Of a stretch of 64,000 nucleotides of DNA, positions 34,730-43,196 are shown in pieces. This DNA is from an uncultured Muribaculaceae bacterium. GTDB lineage: Bacteria; Bacteroidota; Bacteroidia; Bacteroidales; Muribaculaceae. The stretch spans positions 36,811 to 100,810 of the forward strand of contig CAJTZS010000010.1 of assembly GCA_910584055.1 (NCBI GenBank), written 5' to 3'. The notes under the pieces were generated by a model. That model ran no database searches, was not told the origin of the DNA, and saw only the letters and a list, made by a program, of their open reading frames with translations. The first letter of the stretch is position 1. The number at the start of each line of letters is the position of its first letter. A program made the translations under genes and the position numbers.

Positions 34730-36574
34730 TTATTTGATAAATATTTTGTTCGTTTTGCTTCCTTTGCGTCGGATATATATGCCGTTGGCCGGATTGTCAA
34801 CCTTTAGGCCCATAAGTGTGTAATAGACTTCTGTCCCTTCAATTTCATCAGCCATGGTAAATTCAATGCCCGAGCAATCATTCCCCTTTATATAATTGTC
34901 TATTGACAGGTCAAATGGCCGAGTCATTGTTCGGGTGAATATATTGCCGTATTCATCGGTCACGCTTATTGTCACGGCTTTGTCAGGGGTGTTTGCCTGA
35001 ACCAGGAAAAGATGAGAATTCAATGTCGGGTTTCCGGCCGTGTTGTGTCCTGTTTTGTCGAACCTCTGACAGCCGTCGGATATCATTGTCATAGGATCGT
35101 AACCGCTTATGCGCGATACGGGTAATGGGGTCCCTTCCTCTATCGCTTCCACTTTCCATTGGGGGTCATAGGCAAACACGTTCACCAATATCCTGTTAGG
35201 ATTCTTGGCTGAACCGTCGGAATTATACTGAGAGTTGTCAAAACCATAGTTGCCGTTTGAAAGCCAGGAGTCAATGTCGGAGGAGGGAGAATAGTTCGGT
35301 GCGAATTTCTCTCCGGTGATATGACATCTGTTGAGGTCGTAGCAGCGGAATTGATAATTCCTGTCCAGTCCTAAGCTTTTATAGTAAGTGACGATGTCTT
35401 TGCCTTCGGCCTCCAACACGCGGTATCCCGCCGGGGATCCGTCGGTGCATACGCTGTTACCCGGCACGAAATATCCTGTCCACCATAGATTGCCGCAGAG
35501 TCCCCCAACGTTATATTCCGTTACTTTCCCCTTTGTCTGCGTGTGATTCGTGTGCGAGTGTCCTGTTAACACTCTTACATCCGAGTAACCTGAAAGGCTA
35601 TTGAAAAACTGGGTGCCGTAATTGTATCGGAATGCCACGGCTTCAGGCATGTCGGGTGTCGGGCATTGCGGGCGCTTGAAGAGCGGAGCGTGCATACAGA
35701 TCACGATAGGGGTGTCTTTCGACACGTTGGCAAGGTCTTTGCGGAACCATTTTATAATTTGCGTGGTTATGTTGCAGTCATAAGATTCGTCCTTGCGGTT
35801 TGCTTCCGGGTTTTTATATTCAATGTTGTCAAGCACGATATAGTGTATGTCGCCGGCATTGAAAGAATAGTATGTCGGTCCCCAATATTTCCGATACATC
35901 TCCGTAGCAGGCCAGTCTCCGGCTATGTCGGGGCTGTTGTCATGGTTTCCCATACAGTTGAATATCGCATCGGGTTTGAGTTTGTCAAGTTCTTCGACCA
36001 TCTCCGGGATGGCGAACCCGTTATGCCAATATGTGTTGTAGGATTGGTCGCCAAGGGTGACGACGTAGACATCGTTCCCTTTCTCACGGTAACTGTCTAT
36101 GCTCTTGTTGATATCGGGCACTGCATAGTCGTTATATTGCTGGCGGTCGTTGTTGCGTTTACACATCTGTATGTCGGCAAGGAAAAGTGTTACGTGATTC
36201 CTGCCTCCATCCTTCAGCAGCTCAAAATCCACCTGTTCCGTTGCGTCCGGTTTGTCGGCCGTATCCAGCATTTTATAAAAATCCGGATATTTCTTATTGA
36301 TATTGTATTTATATCCTTTTGGATTGCATACGAAAACATATCCGCATTCTTTGGCGGAATTGAGGTAGTAGTGTCCGTTATCATCGGTCTTTGTAACGTT
36401 GATACCGTCTGATACCTGTGCTCCTTTCACAGGTTCGTTGCCGCAATACACCACTCCCTTGATTGTCATCCCTGCCTTGTCGGGCAAATCCTTATTGACT
36501 TCACCATTAGCTGAGGCTGAACTGAAAAGGAGAAAAGATGTCAGCGTGCAAAATAATGTTTTATTGAATTCCAT
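34730..36574 (-). CDS. Calcineurin-like phosphoesterase with C-terminal sorting-type tail (B)
   Basis: 614 residues from the ATG at 36574 (MEFNKTLFCTLTSFLLFSSASA signal); the frame is open further upstream but that would overlap the preceding gene. Layout: MetallophosN-like beta domain 32-110, metal site blocks LGDQSYNTYW, MGNHDNS, MHAPLFKRP and LTGHSHTNH, then MetallophosC. The first block reads ADIQMCKR, so the usual Asp-x-His is Asp134-x-Gln136: one metal ligand is replaced. The last 30 residues (YYTLMGLKVDNPANGIYI, then NKIFIK) look like a type IX secretion or related sorting tail, absent from paralogue A. This suggests export to the surface or outside. Confidence 0.85.
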   Translation of the reverse strand: MEFNKTLFCTLTSFLLFSSASANGEVNKDLPDKAGMTIKGVVYCGNEPVKGAQVSDGINVTKTDDNGHYYLNSAKECGYVFVCNPKGYKYNINKKYPDFYKMLDTADKPDATEQVDFELLKDGGRNHVTLFLADIQMCKRNNDRQQYNDYAVPDINKSIDSYREKGNDVYVVTLGDQSYNTYWHNGFAIPEMVEELDKLKPDAIFNCMGNHDNSPDIAGDWPATEMYRKYWGPTYYSFNAGDIHYIVLDNIEYKNPEANRKDESYDCNITTQIIKWFRKDLANVSKDTPIVICMHAPLFKRPQCPTPDMPEAVAFRYNYGTQFFNSLSGYSDVRVLTGHSHTNHTQTKGKVTEYNVGGLCGNLWWTGYFVPGNSVCTDGSPAGYRVLEAEGKDIVTYYKSLGLDRNYQFRCYDLNRCHITGEKFAPNYSPSSDIDSWLSNGNYGFDNSQYNSDGSAKNPNRILVNVFAYDPQWKVEAIEEGTPLPVSRISGYDPMTMISDGCQRFDKTGHNTAGNPTLNSHLFLVQANTPDKAVTISVTDEYGNIFTRTMTRPFDLSIDNYIKGNDCSGIEFTMADEIEGTEVYYTLMGLKVDNPANGIYIRRKGSKTNKIFIK

Positions 36575-36591
36575 ATGTCTCAAATTAAATG

Positions 36592-38697
36592 TTATTTGAT
36601 AAGGACTTTTCTGGTTGTCGTGCCCGTGCGGAGAATATAGATACCCGGAGTGAGATTTTGAGGGTTCATGCGTGTGCCGGTGATGGAAAACCATTCCTCT
36701 TTATTATTGCCGCCATTGGTAATGTCGGTGGAGATTTCGTTGACCGCGCTTGATTTTTGATAAATGAAATCAATGTCTGAGAAAGTGACTTGTCCTGTTT
36801 CCGTTTTCTGTTCCGCAGGTTTCACCGTAATGAAGGAGAAAGTGAGGGGATATATCTCCTCGTCATCGAGATTGAATTTATCTGCAAATTTAATTATCGC
36901 TCTTAATGGCGCATCGTTTCCCTGAATATCGAAAGTTGTCGGTGTGGATTGATTCGCAGCTTTTATCGCCACGGAAACTTGCGTGTCTTTAAGGCTCTTG
37001 GATTCCACGCCAATTCGCATCCCTAACGGTCTGCCCTCAATTTCCTGTGTCTTCTTCAAGGTTATGGATGGTTTGTTAACTGTCGGTCCCATCTGATAGT
37101 CAAGGGTCAAAGTTCCATTATTGCCTGATAATGTAGCGGTCTTGACGGAAGTTTTGGTTATTGACCAATTTGATGCGGTTTTGTCAGCGTTTTTGAAATC
37201 CACAGGGATAACATCGATAAGGACGTTGGTTTTAAGTCCGTTATATTCAGCCGTCAGTATACCGCTTGTTCCGGATGCCGTCAATACTGTCTTGGAATTG
37301 TCGAGAGAGCCGAGTGTCGCGGGGCATGATAAGGTTGCGCCTTCGAGGTTTGTGTCGATAAGAATACCGGCGGTGTTGTAGCCATATATCCTAGGTGTCA
37401 ATGATTCTCCCTCGATTAGATTGTATTTCCATCCTTCGAATCGAATTTCAGAGATGTTCTTGTCGTTTGCATTTCCCTTGGTGACTGCAAAAACAGCATT
37501 GTTCACCGGGCGTTCCCCGGATTTGTCGCTGCAGGTGTTGACAACCCCGAATGCATTCGTCCAGCAGGTTGAGGAACCGCCTCCATCGAAATTGAGTGCT
37601 TCGGTTGCACCGGCATGTACCATCAGGTCGCCAACCTGTCGTGTGGTGGCTCCCATGGAAGCTCCGCGCCCGTCGACCACCATCATGATTATTTTTGAGC
37701 CGTCTGCATTCATTCCGATACCAGTGCGTGGATGCACTTCCACTGCATCTGGACGAGTGCCGTCGCTGTCAACGGCAACGCCGTTGACCACAGTGCGAGG
37801 GTTGCCGCCTATTGCCAAGGCGGGAATTATCTTTGTATTGTCTGAGAGTCCGGCTGTAGGATCTATAGTGACTATATCTCCGATATTTAGCGACTCGATG
37901 AAGTTTTTTCCTGTGCCTCTTCCTAAAAGCACGCAACTACCCTCAGGAATAGACAGATTGCCGGTGTCGCTCGCGGTGGAAGTGATTTTATATCGTGTTG
38001 ATGCATCCGTTTTGATAGCTTCTTCGTCAAGAGGCATGGCGGTTACTTCCGCGCAATTGCCGGCGAACTGGGTCTGGAAAGGTGATTTCCATCCGCGATT
38101 ATTGTAAACTGTGACGGCGTTGTCGGGAGCGCAGTCCCCGCTGTAGTTTATACTCTCAATGTTCAATCCTCCGAATGCAACGGATTGCGTGGCTGTATAG
38201 ACCGAGCCGTTATTGAAATTCAAGGTCGAAATAAATGTGTTGCCTGATTTGTCAACGATAAACTGATGAGCCTGAGGGCTTGTCTTGAATATTTCGCCAT
38301 CGATTATAGTTGTGTATGTTGACATCCGCGGGCGTGCCGATCCGTCGGGATATGTTTTATTGACATCAAAGAAATCTCCGTTTATACCTGCAATGCATGT
38401 TTCATCGTCCGCGGAAAGGCGTTCACCCATTGAAGAGGTTTTTTCGAGACCTTCTGCCGTGTTCGCCATGGCCGCTCTTAAGCTGACACCCGGCGCAGCC
38501 CTGTCGATTGTTATGTAATGGACATCGAGAGGCTGACTCCCGCTCAGATGCAGTTGAGTGCGGGTTGTGCCCGGACCGATCTTTGCATGATAAACTGTAT
38601 CGAGTCTCATCTCGATATCGCCAATGAGAATGGTTTTCCCCTCAGCTGTTGCGAAGACAGAGGCGGTTAAGATTATAATTGACGGGAGTAGTTTCAT
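36592..38697 (-). CDS. Phosphodiester glycosidase (NAGPA domain) with sorting-type tail
   Basis: 701 residues from the ATG at 38697 (MKLLPSIIILTASVFATAEG signal). The NAGPA/DUF2233 domain spans about 60-400, with CIAGINGDFFDV, ALAIGGNPRTVV, PRTGIGMNADGSKIIMMVVDG and the diagnostic ALNFDGGGSSTCW. This family hydrolyses sugar-1-phosphodiesters; the mammalian member removes GlcNAc from GlcNAc-1-P-6-mannose. Beta-rich domains follow from 420 to 640. The tail EEWFSITGTRMNP ... GIYILRTG ... KVLIK matches the sorting-type C-terminus of its neighbour. It is the clearest indication that this locus attacks a phosphodiester-linked glycan. The upstream gap holds a perfect hairpin. Confidence 0.88.
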   Translation of the reverse strand: MKLLPSIIILTASVFATAEGKTILIGDIEMRLDTVYHAKIGPGTTRTQLHLSGSQPLDVHYITIDRAAPGVSLRAAMANTAEGLEKTSSMGERLSADDETCIAGINGDFFDVNKTYPDGSARPRMSTYTTIIDGEIFKTSPQAHQFIVDKSGNTFISTLNFNNGSVYTATQSVAFGGLNIESINYSGDCAPDNAVTVYNNRGWKSPFQTQFAGNCAEVTAMPLDEEAIKTDASTRYKITSTASDTGNLSIPEGSCVLLGRGTGKNFIESLNIGDIVTIDPTAGLSDNTKIIPALAIGGNPRTVVNGVAVDSDGTRPDAVEVHPRTGIGMNADGSKIIMMVVDGRGASMGATTRQVGDLMVHAGATEALNFDGGGSSTCWTNAFGVVNTCSDKSGERPVNNAVFAVTKGNANDKNISEIRFEGWKYNLIEGESLTPRIYGYNTAGILIDTNLEGATLSCPATLGSLDNSKTVLTASGTSGILTAEYNGLKTNVLIDVIPVDFKNADKTASNWSITKTSVKTATLSGNNGTLTLDYQMGPTVNKPSITLKKTQEIEGRPLGMRIGVESKSLKDTQVSVAIKAANQSTPTTFDIQGNDAPLRAIIKFADKFNLDDEEIYPLTFSFITVKPAEQKTETGQVTFSDIDFIYQKSSAVNEISTDITNGGNNKEEWFSITGTRMNPQNLTPGIYILRTGTTTRKVLIK

Positions 38698-38726
38698 ATT
38701 GTCAGGAATTTTGTTGTATTTGGTAA

Positions 38727-38753
38727 TCACAGGAGGTGATCAGCCTCCTGTGA
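38727..38753 (-). ncRNA. Intercistronic hairpin after the beta-helix protein gene
   Basis: TCACAGGAGG (38727-38736) and CCTCCTGTGA (38744-38753) form a perfect 10-bp stem around a 7-nt loop, without a T-run. Located between the beta-helix gene and the phosphodiester glycosidase gene in the same operon, so it more likely stabilises or separates mRNA segments than terminates. Confidence 0.55.
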
Positions 38754-38772
38754 CTTTGGTAAAAATCATTTT

Positions 38773-40011
38773 TTATTTGATGATTACTTTCTTGCCGTTG
38801 ATGATGTATAGGCCGGGGACGTTGACCTCGTTCACTTTTACGCCTTGAATAGTGTAGATAACATCTTCCTGGTTCTCGGGAGTTGCGATCTCGGTCACGC
38901 CGGAACCTACCTCGGGAAGTGCGGGAAGCTCGGGAATGACAGATGTTGTGTTGGCGTATTCACCTTCCCCCTTATTTGTAATGGCGGTCACCTGGTTTAC
39001 AACTTTCTTTCCGGGAAGGAATGAAGGATAGGCATCCCCTTCGTCAAGATTCTGACCCCATACAGCATTCTCGGTGCTGCAGTTATTGAGGAACCAGCAG
39101 AGCGCGCCGGTGGAGCCCCACCATTCTTCGAATACTTTATAAGCACCGAAATTATTTTCAGCACTTGGCTTTGTATAGTCAGTCCATTTTACATTGCTAC
39201 CGGTGATTTCTGGATAAAACACTGTCGGATTTGACGTGCTTCCTCCGAAGAAGAAATTGTATCCCCATGTTTGCATGGGGTCTTCAACTCCTGCGACGAG
39301 AACTGTACCTACTTTGCCGGGATTTCCCGGTTTAGCGTCGGCATTGGCTTGTTTCTTAACGTTTGTGACGGTGAAGCACGATGCCAGATATGCTTTTGGA
39401 GCGTGGCAAGACATGCCGCCCACGGTCACACCGCGGATTTCGCCTACATTGTAGCAGTTGAGGAACTTGTAAGCCACGTTACCGTCGGAAGGACCGACAA
39501 GTGCTGAGGCGCGTCCTTTGCCGGTGTCCGCGCTGTATGCATGAACTGCAGCCGCGTTGCCAAGGCATGTGAACTCGGCTGTCCCTTCTTCAGAATCGCA
39601 GCACTGGCCGACGAATGCGGCGCATTTGTCTTCTCCGAAGAATGTGCACAAATCATCCATAATCATGTTGCTGATTTTCGCACCTGCACCAACATATCCG
39701 AAGAGCGCCAGATTTGTGCCTCCATCCACTTCCATGTTGAGGCAGCTGATTGTGTGGAATCTGCCGTCGAATGTCCCTTTATACCTTGTCTCTTTGGTAT
39801 TGCCGATAACGGTGTGGACAACACCGTCCATGTCAATGTCTGCGGTGAGGACGGCATTGGCCGTGTTGTTGCCGTCGTTTACGATTGCTGCGAACTCTTC
39901 AAGTTCGGTTGCGTTTGAGATACGGTACAGGCCGTTACCGTCCGGGGTAAGGGCGAAGGCGGGAGCCGAAACTATCAAGGCTGCCGTCAGAAATGCGTTA
40001 GAAATTTTCAT
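38773..40011 (-). CDS. Secreted GLUG-like beta-helix protein with sorting-type tail
   Basis: 412 residues with a signal peptide ending ALA-type (APAFALTPDG). No enzyme motif seen. Residues about 25-190 form short repeated strands: LTADIDMDGVVHTVIG, YKGTFDGRFHTISCLNM, ALFGYVGAGAKISNM, CAAFVGQCC. This is the GLUG/right-handed beta-helix pattern often found in adhesins and glycan-binding proteins. The tail IYTIQGVKVNEVNVPGLYI ... KVIIK resembles a type IX sorting domain. The same FDG-HTIS module is present in the probable pilus-tip protein at 61128-63959. A surface-displayed binding protein is the best guess. It sits in a gene slot where other loci encode a surface glycan-binding protein. Confidence 0.65.
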   Translation of the reverse strand: MKISNAFLTAALIVSAPAFALTPDGNGLYRISNATELEEFAAIVNDGNNTANAVLTADIDMDGVVHTVIGNTKETRYKGTFDGRFHTISCLNMEVDGGTNLALFGYVGAGAKISNMIMDDLCTFFGEDKCAAFVGQCCDSEEGTAEFTCLGNAAAVHAYSADTGKGRASALVGPSDGNVAYKFLNCYNVGEIRGVTVGGMSCHAPKAYLASCFTVTNVKKQANADAKPGNPGKVGTVLVAGVEDPMQTWGYNFFFGGSTSNPTVFYPEITGSNVKWTDYTKPSAENNFGAYKVFEEWWGSTGALCWFLNNCSTENAVWGQNLDEGDAYPSFLPGKKVVNQVTAITNKGEGEYANTTSVIPELPALPEVGSGVTEIATPENQEDVIYTIQGVKVNEVNVPGLYIINGKKVIIK

Positions 40012-40040
40012 GTAAGAAATGTTTAAGTGGATACTATTGC

Positions 40041-40086
40041 TTATTCAAGTCTCGCAGATTGGAAGGAACCTGCGAAACTTGAATAA
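40041..40086 (-). ncRNA. Intercistronic hairpin after the MBL lipoprotein gene
   Basis: TTATTCAAGT (40041-40050) pairs with ACTTGAATAA (40077-40086), then after a 2x2 internal loop CGCAG pairs with CTGCG around a 12-nt loop. It fills most of the 76-bp gap immediately after the MBL gene stop. No T-run. Confidence 0.55.
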
Positions 40087-40087
40087 T

Positions 40088-41398
40088 TTATTTGCTTTGA
40101 TATGGGCCGTGAATTGATTTCACGGTGTAGTTTTGATCGTTGTCGTCAAGCACGTAAACCATGTATTGGCCATCGGGGTTAACACGGATCACCAAATGCC
40201 CGTTCCAAGATTTGAAATTGTCCGCCACTTCCATTAATGGAGCTTTGCTGCTCTCCACGATATTGGTGGTGAAGATGTTGACATCAGGATTTGTTGCCAC
40301 GAATCTCCTCATGCATGGGATGCCCGGTTGCTCGGTGCGCCAAGGGTTCACCCATACGACCTGAGGATTCAATTTGTCAACAAGTTCCTGGCTGTTGGCA
40401 TTGGTAGAGCCATGATGGCTGGCTTTCATAACCTCCACCTGATTAACTACCGGAACAATAGGGGCGTCGGCATTCTGCCATTCATTGCTTGAACCGCTAT
40501 ATTCCCATTGAAGGTCGCCTGCGGAGAAGAGGTTGAATTTGCCGAAGTCGAGCATGAAGGCCACGCTGAAAATATTTTCATCCGGTTTGGCGCCACTGAT
40601 TTCGGTGCGGTCAAGAGGAATGGTGCGTTTGGTTTCGTTACCAACGCCTGTCCATGCATATCCGTTGGCACAGAGTATGCGTATCTTGAAATCCGGGAAT
40701 TGCGAAGGATTGTATTTGAGCACAATCTGGTCGTCATATCCAGGTTTTGCGGTTTCATAAATCAGGCCCTTGGTGTCCATGCTCCATTTCAAGAATCTCT
40801 GGTAGTCCTTGATACGGTCTTCAGTTCCCATGTTTACGGGCAGAGTGTAGCCGCGGTCTATAATCTTTGTGAAATTAAGTATAGTGCCCAGCTGCGCGAT
40901 TCCGTTCATGTAGAAATTTCCCACGGGGTGTTTCGGGAAGTTGGCATATTCTTCGTATTTCTCTACCCAGCTGCCCATATGATCTTCGTGTAAATGGGAG
41001 TTGAGGAAATAATCCACGTTCTCATGGCGGGGATTGAAATGCTTGATGTAGTTGGCTATCACCTCTGTGCCGGAAACGTTCCAATTCGGTCTTGCCGGCG
41101 TTACGCCGCCGACCCCCTTGCGGTCGCATATTTCCTGTGTAACCAACGAACCTGCGGCATCCACAAGTAAGGATGTCCCGTCGGGGAGGATATAGAAATT
41201 CGATTCTCCGCGCCCCGTGCTTATGGAATGGATTTCAAGAGTCCCGGCTTGCCATAACGGCATCTGTTCCCCGACCTTCACCTCTACCGACGGCGCGCCG
41301 GGAATGATTATGGCTTTGGCCTCGTCATTGTCAGAGCATCCTGAAATTATCGATGCGATGCCCATTCCTGCGATTGCTATATAATATATTTGTCTCAT
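40088..41398 (-). CDS. Metallo-beta-lactamase-fold lipoprotein (ComEC/Pce-like hydrolase)
   Basis: 436 residues, lipoprotein (IISGC, Cys21). The metal site HLHEDH (H135-x-H137-x-D139-H140) is canonical for the MBL fold. FSAGDLQWE and VEVMKASHHGSTNANS supply later ligands, in the same order as in ComEC-type MBL domains and in the pneumococcal teichoic-acid phosphocholine esterase Pce. VVWVNPWR follows. MBL hydrolases of this branch include phosphodiesterases, which would suit the other phosphoester enzymes of the locus; this is analogy, not proof. Third gene after SusC/SusD and anchored by lipid, so it probably works at the outer membrane. Confidence 0.75.
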   Translation of the reverse strand: MRQIYYIAIAGMGIASIISGCSDNDEAKAIIIPGAPSVEVKVGEQMPLWQAGTLEIHSISTGRGESNFYILPDGTSLLVDAAGSLVTQEICDRKGVGGVTPARPNWNVSGTEVIANYIKHFNPRHENVDYFLNSHLHEDHMGSWVEKYEEYANFPKHPVGNFYMNGIAQLGTILNFTKIIDRGYTLPVNMGTEDRIKDYQRFLKWSMDTKGLIYETAKPGYDDQIVLKYNPSQFPDFKIRILCANGYAWTGVGNETKRTIPLDRTEISGAKPDENIFSVAFMLDFGKFNLFSAGDLQWEYSGSSNEWQNADAPIVPVVNQVEVMKASHHGSTNANSQELVDKLNPQVVWVNPWRTEQPGIPCMRRFVATNPDVNIFTTNIVESSKAPLMEVADNFKSWNGHLVIRVNPDGQYMVYVLDDNDQNYTVKSIHGPYQSK

Positions 41399-41473
41399 CG
41401 TTTAAATGTTAAAATGACCTTAAACAATCTTTTTTACCTATTTTTTACCTATGTATCATCAGTATCCCTATAA

Positions 41474-43177
41474 TCAGTACCCAGGGTTCTGGGTCATTCC
41501 GGGAATGAGCATGACATCTTCTATAGGGAGCGGCAACAGATAACCTTTGGAGCCATCAAATTTGCGTTCCATTGTCTTACGGAATTTACCTTTGGAATCT
41601 ACCAGAGGCTGGAGGTTCACCAAACCGTTTTCTTCGATCACGGGAAGGGCGTCGGCGGGGAAATAATAGTCGCCGTTCTTGATGTTCTTCTGCAGTTGCG
41701 CCTTGGCAGGCAGGTCGATTACAGGACGGTTTATGGCTATGTCGCAGAGGCGCCAGCGAACGAGGTCGAACCAGCGACGGTTTTCCCAGGCAAATTCCAT
41801 ACGTCGCTCACTGCGGAGAATGAAGCGCAGCTTGGCCTGATCGGTGTCGGTAATGGCGGGATATTTAGAAGTCTGGGCGCGTGTGGTTTTGTATGCCCTT
41901 GCCCTTACGTCGTTCATGGCGTCGAGCACGCTTTGGTCAATCTCATTCAATTCTATCTTTGCTTCCGCATACATGAGCAAAACATCGGCATAACGCATCA
42001 CTATACAGTCAGGATCTCCTTTGAGGTCAACCAATAAGTCTTCGTCGATACCTTTTTTCAATATAAGCCCTGTCCAGGATGCGAGAGACTGCACCAATTG
42101 CGAATCGTTATTGTTTATTGTCTTGCCGGTCGTATGGTTCTGGACTTTGTTTTTGGATGGATCCCATTCGATTCCTAAGAATGTCGTGCCGAATTCCACG
42201 GTTGTATAGCCCAACCTCGGGTCGCGATTCTTGAATGGATTCTTATGGTCGAAATTTGGAGACTTGTCAATGGGAAGTCCGTCGTTGCACAGGAATGCGG
42301 AGAATAGCTCCAGCGACGGCACTGCAAGGGATTTCCCTTTGTTGTTGCGGGGAAGGAAAGAGCCATAGGCTATCTTGTCGTCATGCAGCTCGCGGGAACG
42401 CGGAATCGTGAATACGAATTCGGGTGATGCATGGGTCTTGAGGAGGAACATGCTTTCGAAATCTGTGTCGAGTGAGTATGTCTTTGAATCCATACATGCC
42501 TTTGCCGCTTGAGCCGCCGTCGGATAATCGAGCATCCATGTGGCCGTGCGCGCCTTGAATGCCATGGCAGTGCCTTTGATCACCCTTATATTGCCTTCGT
42601 TGGATTCAGGAAGAAGTTCCACAGCTTTGTCGAAATCCTCATAGATATGCTTCAATACTTCTTCCTTAGGGGTTCTGCCCATGGAATATGCCTGGTCGAT
42701 GGTTATATACTCCGAATAATATGGGCAGTCGCCATAGAGGAATATCAGATATGAATAGAAGCATGCCCTGAAGAAATGAGCTTCACCTTCGAATTTGTCA
42801 AGCTGTTTGTCGCTGAGTTTCCCACGTTGTTTGGCAACGTTGGCAATCACGGCGTTACATCTGGTTATCCCTTTGTATGTGCGTAGCCAAGTCGCCTTTA
42901 CATAGGAAGTGGTGGGCATCAGCGCTCCTGTGGACCATTCGTAGCCGTGACCTTGCTGATCCCAGTCGTCGGTCCATCTGTCCGTGTGCCACAGGCGGTT
43001 GAATTCCCAATGCCATAGGTCTCCGCGATATAGGTCGTTGCATGCGAACTCAAATTCTTCCAGCGAAGAATACCATGTTTCGGTGGATGCATCCGCCGGT
43101 GGATTGAGGTCAAGGTCGGCGCATCCGCTCAATCCAATTATGAGTGCCGACATCAATGTATAAATAAATTTTTTCAT
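41474..43177 (-). CDS. SusD/RagB family outer-membrane lipoprotein
   Basis: 567 residues, lipoprotein (ALIIGLSGC, Cys19). It follows SusC with a 19-bp gap, the universal arrangement. Family landmarks: DRWTDDWDQQGHGYEW near the N-terminus, YKGITRCNAVI and AHFFRACFYSYLIFLYGDCPYY for the TPR scaffold, VMRYADVLLMYAEAKIEL, and RRMEFAWENRRWFDLVRW. The C-terminus (LPLPIEDVMLIPGMTQNPGY) is the typical ending. It captures the glycan at the surface and hands it to SusC. The substrate cannot be told from sequence alone. Confidence 0.97.
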   Translation of the reverse strand: MKKFIYTLMSALIIGLSGCADLDLNPPADASTETWYSSLEEFEFACNDLYRGDLWHWEFNRLWHTDRWTDDWDQQGHGYEWSTGALMPTTSYVKATWLRTYKGITRCNAVIANVAKQRGKLSDKQLDKFEGEAHFFRACFYSYLIFLYGDCPYYSEYITIDQAYSMGRTPKEEVLKHIYEDFDKAVELLPESNEGNIRVIKGTAMAFKARTATWMLDYPTAAQAAKACMDSKTYSLDTDFESMFLLKTHASPEFVFTIPRSRELHDDKIAYGSFLPRNNKGKSLAVPSLELFSAFLCNDGLPIDKSPNFDHKNPFKNRDPRLGYTTVEFGTTFLGIEWDPSKNKVQNHTTGKTINNNDSQLVQSLASWTGLILKKGIDEDLLVDLKGDPDCIVMRYADVLLMYAEAKIELNEIDQSVLDAMNDVRARAYKTTRAQTSKYPAITDTDQAKLRFILRSERRMEFAWENRRWFDLVRWRLCDIAINRPVIDLPAKAQLQKNIKNGDYYFPADALPVIEENGLVNLQPLVDSKGKFRKTMERKFDGSKGYLLPLPIEDVMLIPGMTQNPGY

Positions 43178-43196
43178 GATGATTGCTGTTTGATTA

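Noticed and set aside
35666..36412. Plus-strand open frame of 248 codons
   Set aside because: Antisense to phosphoesterase B; no signal or domain, and the opposite frame has clear catalytic blocks.
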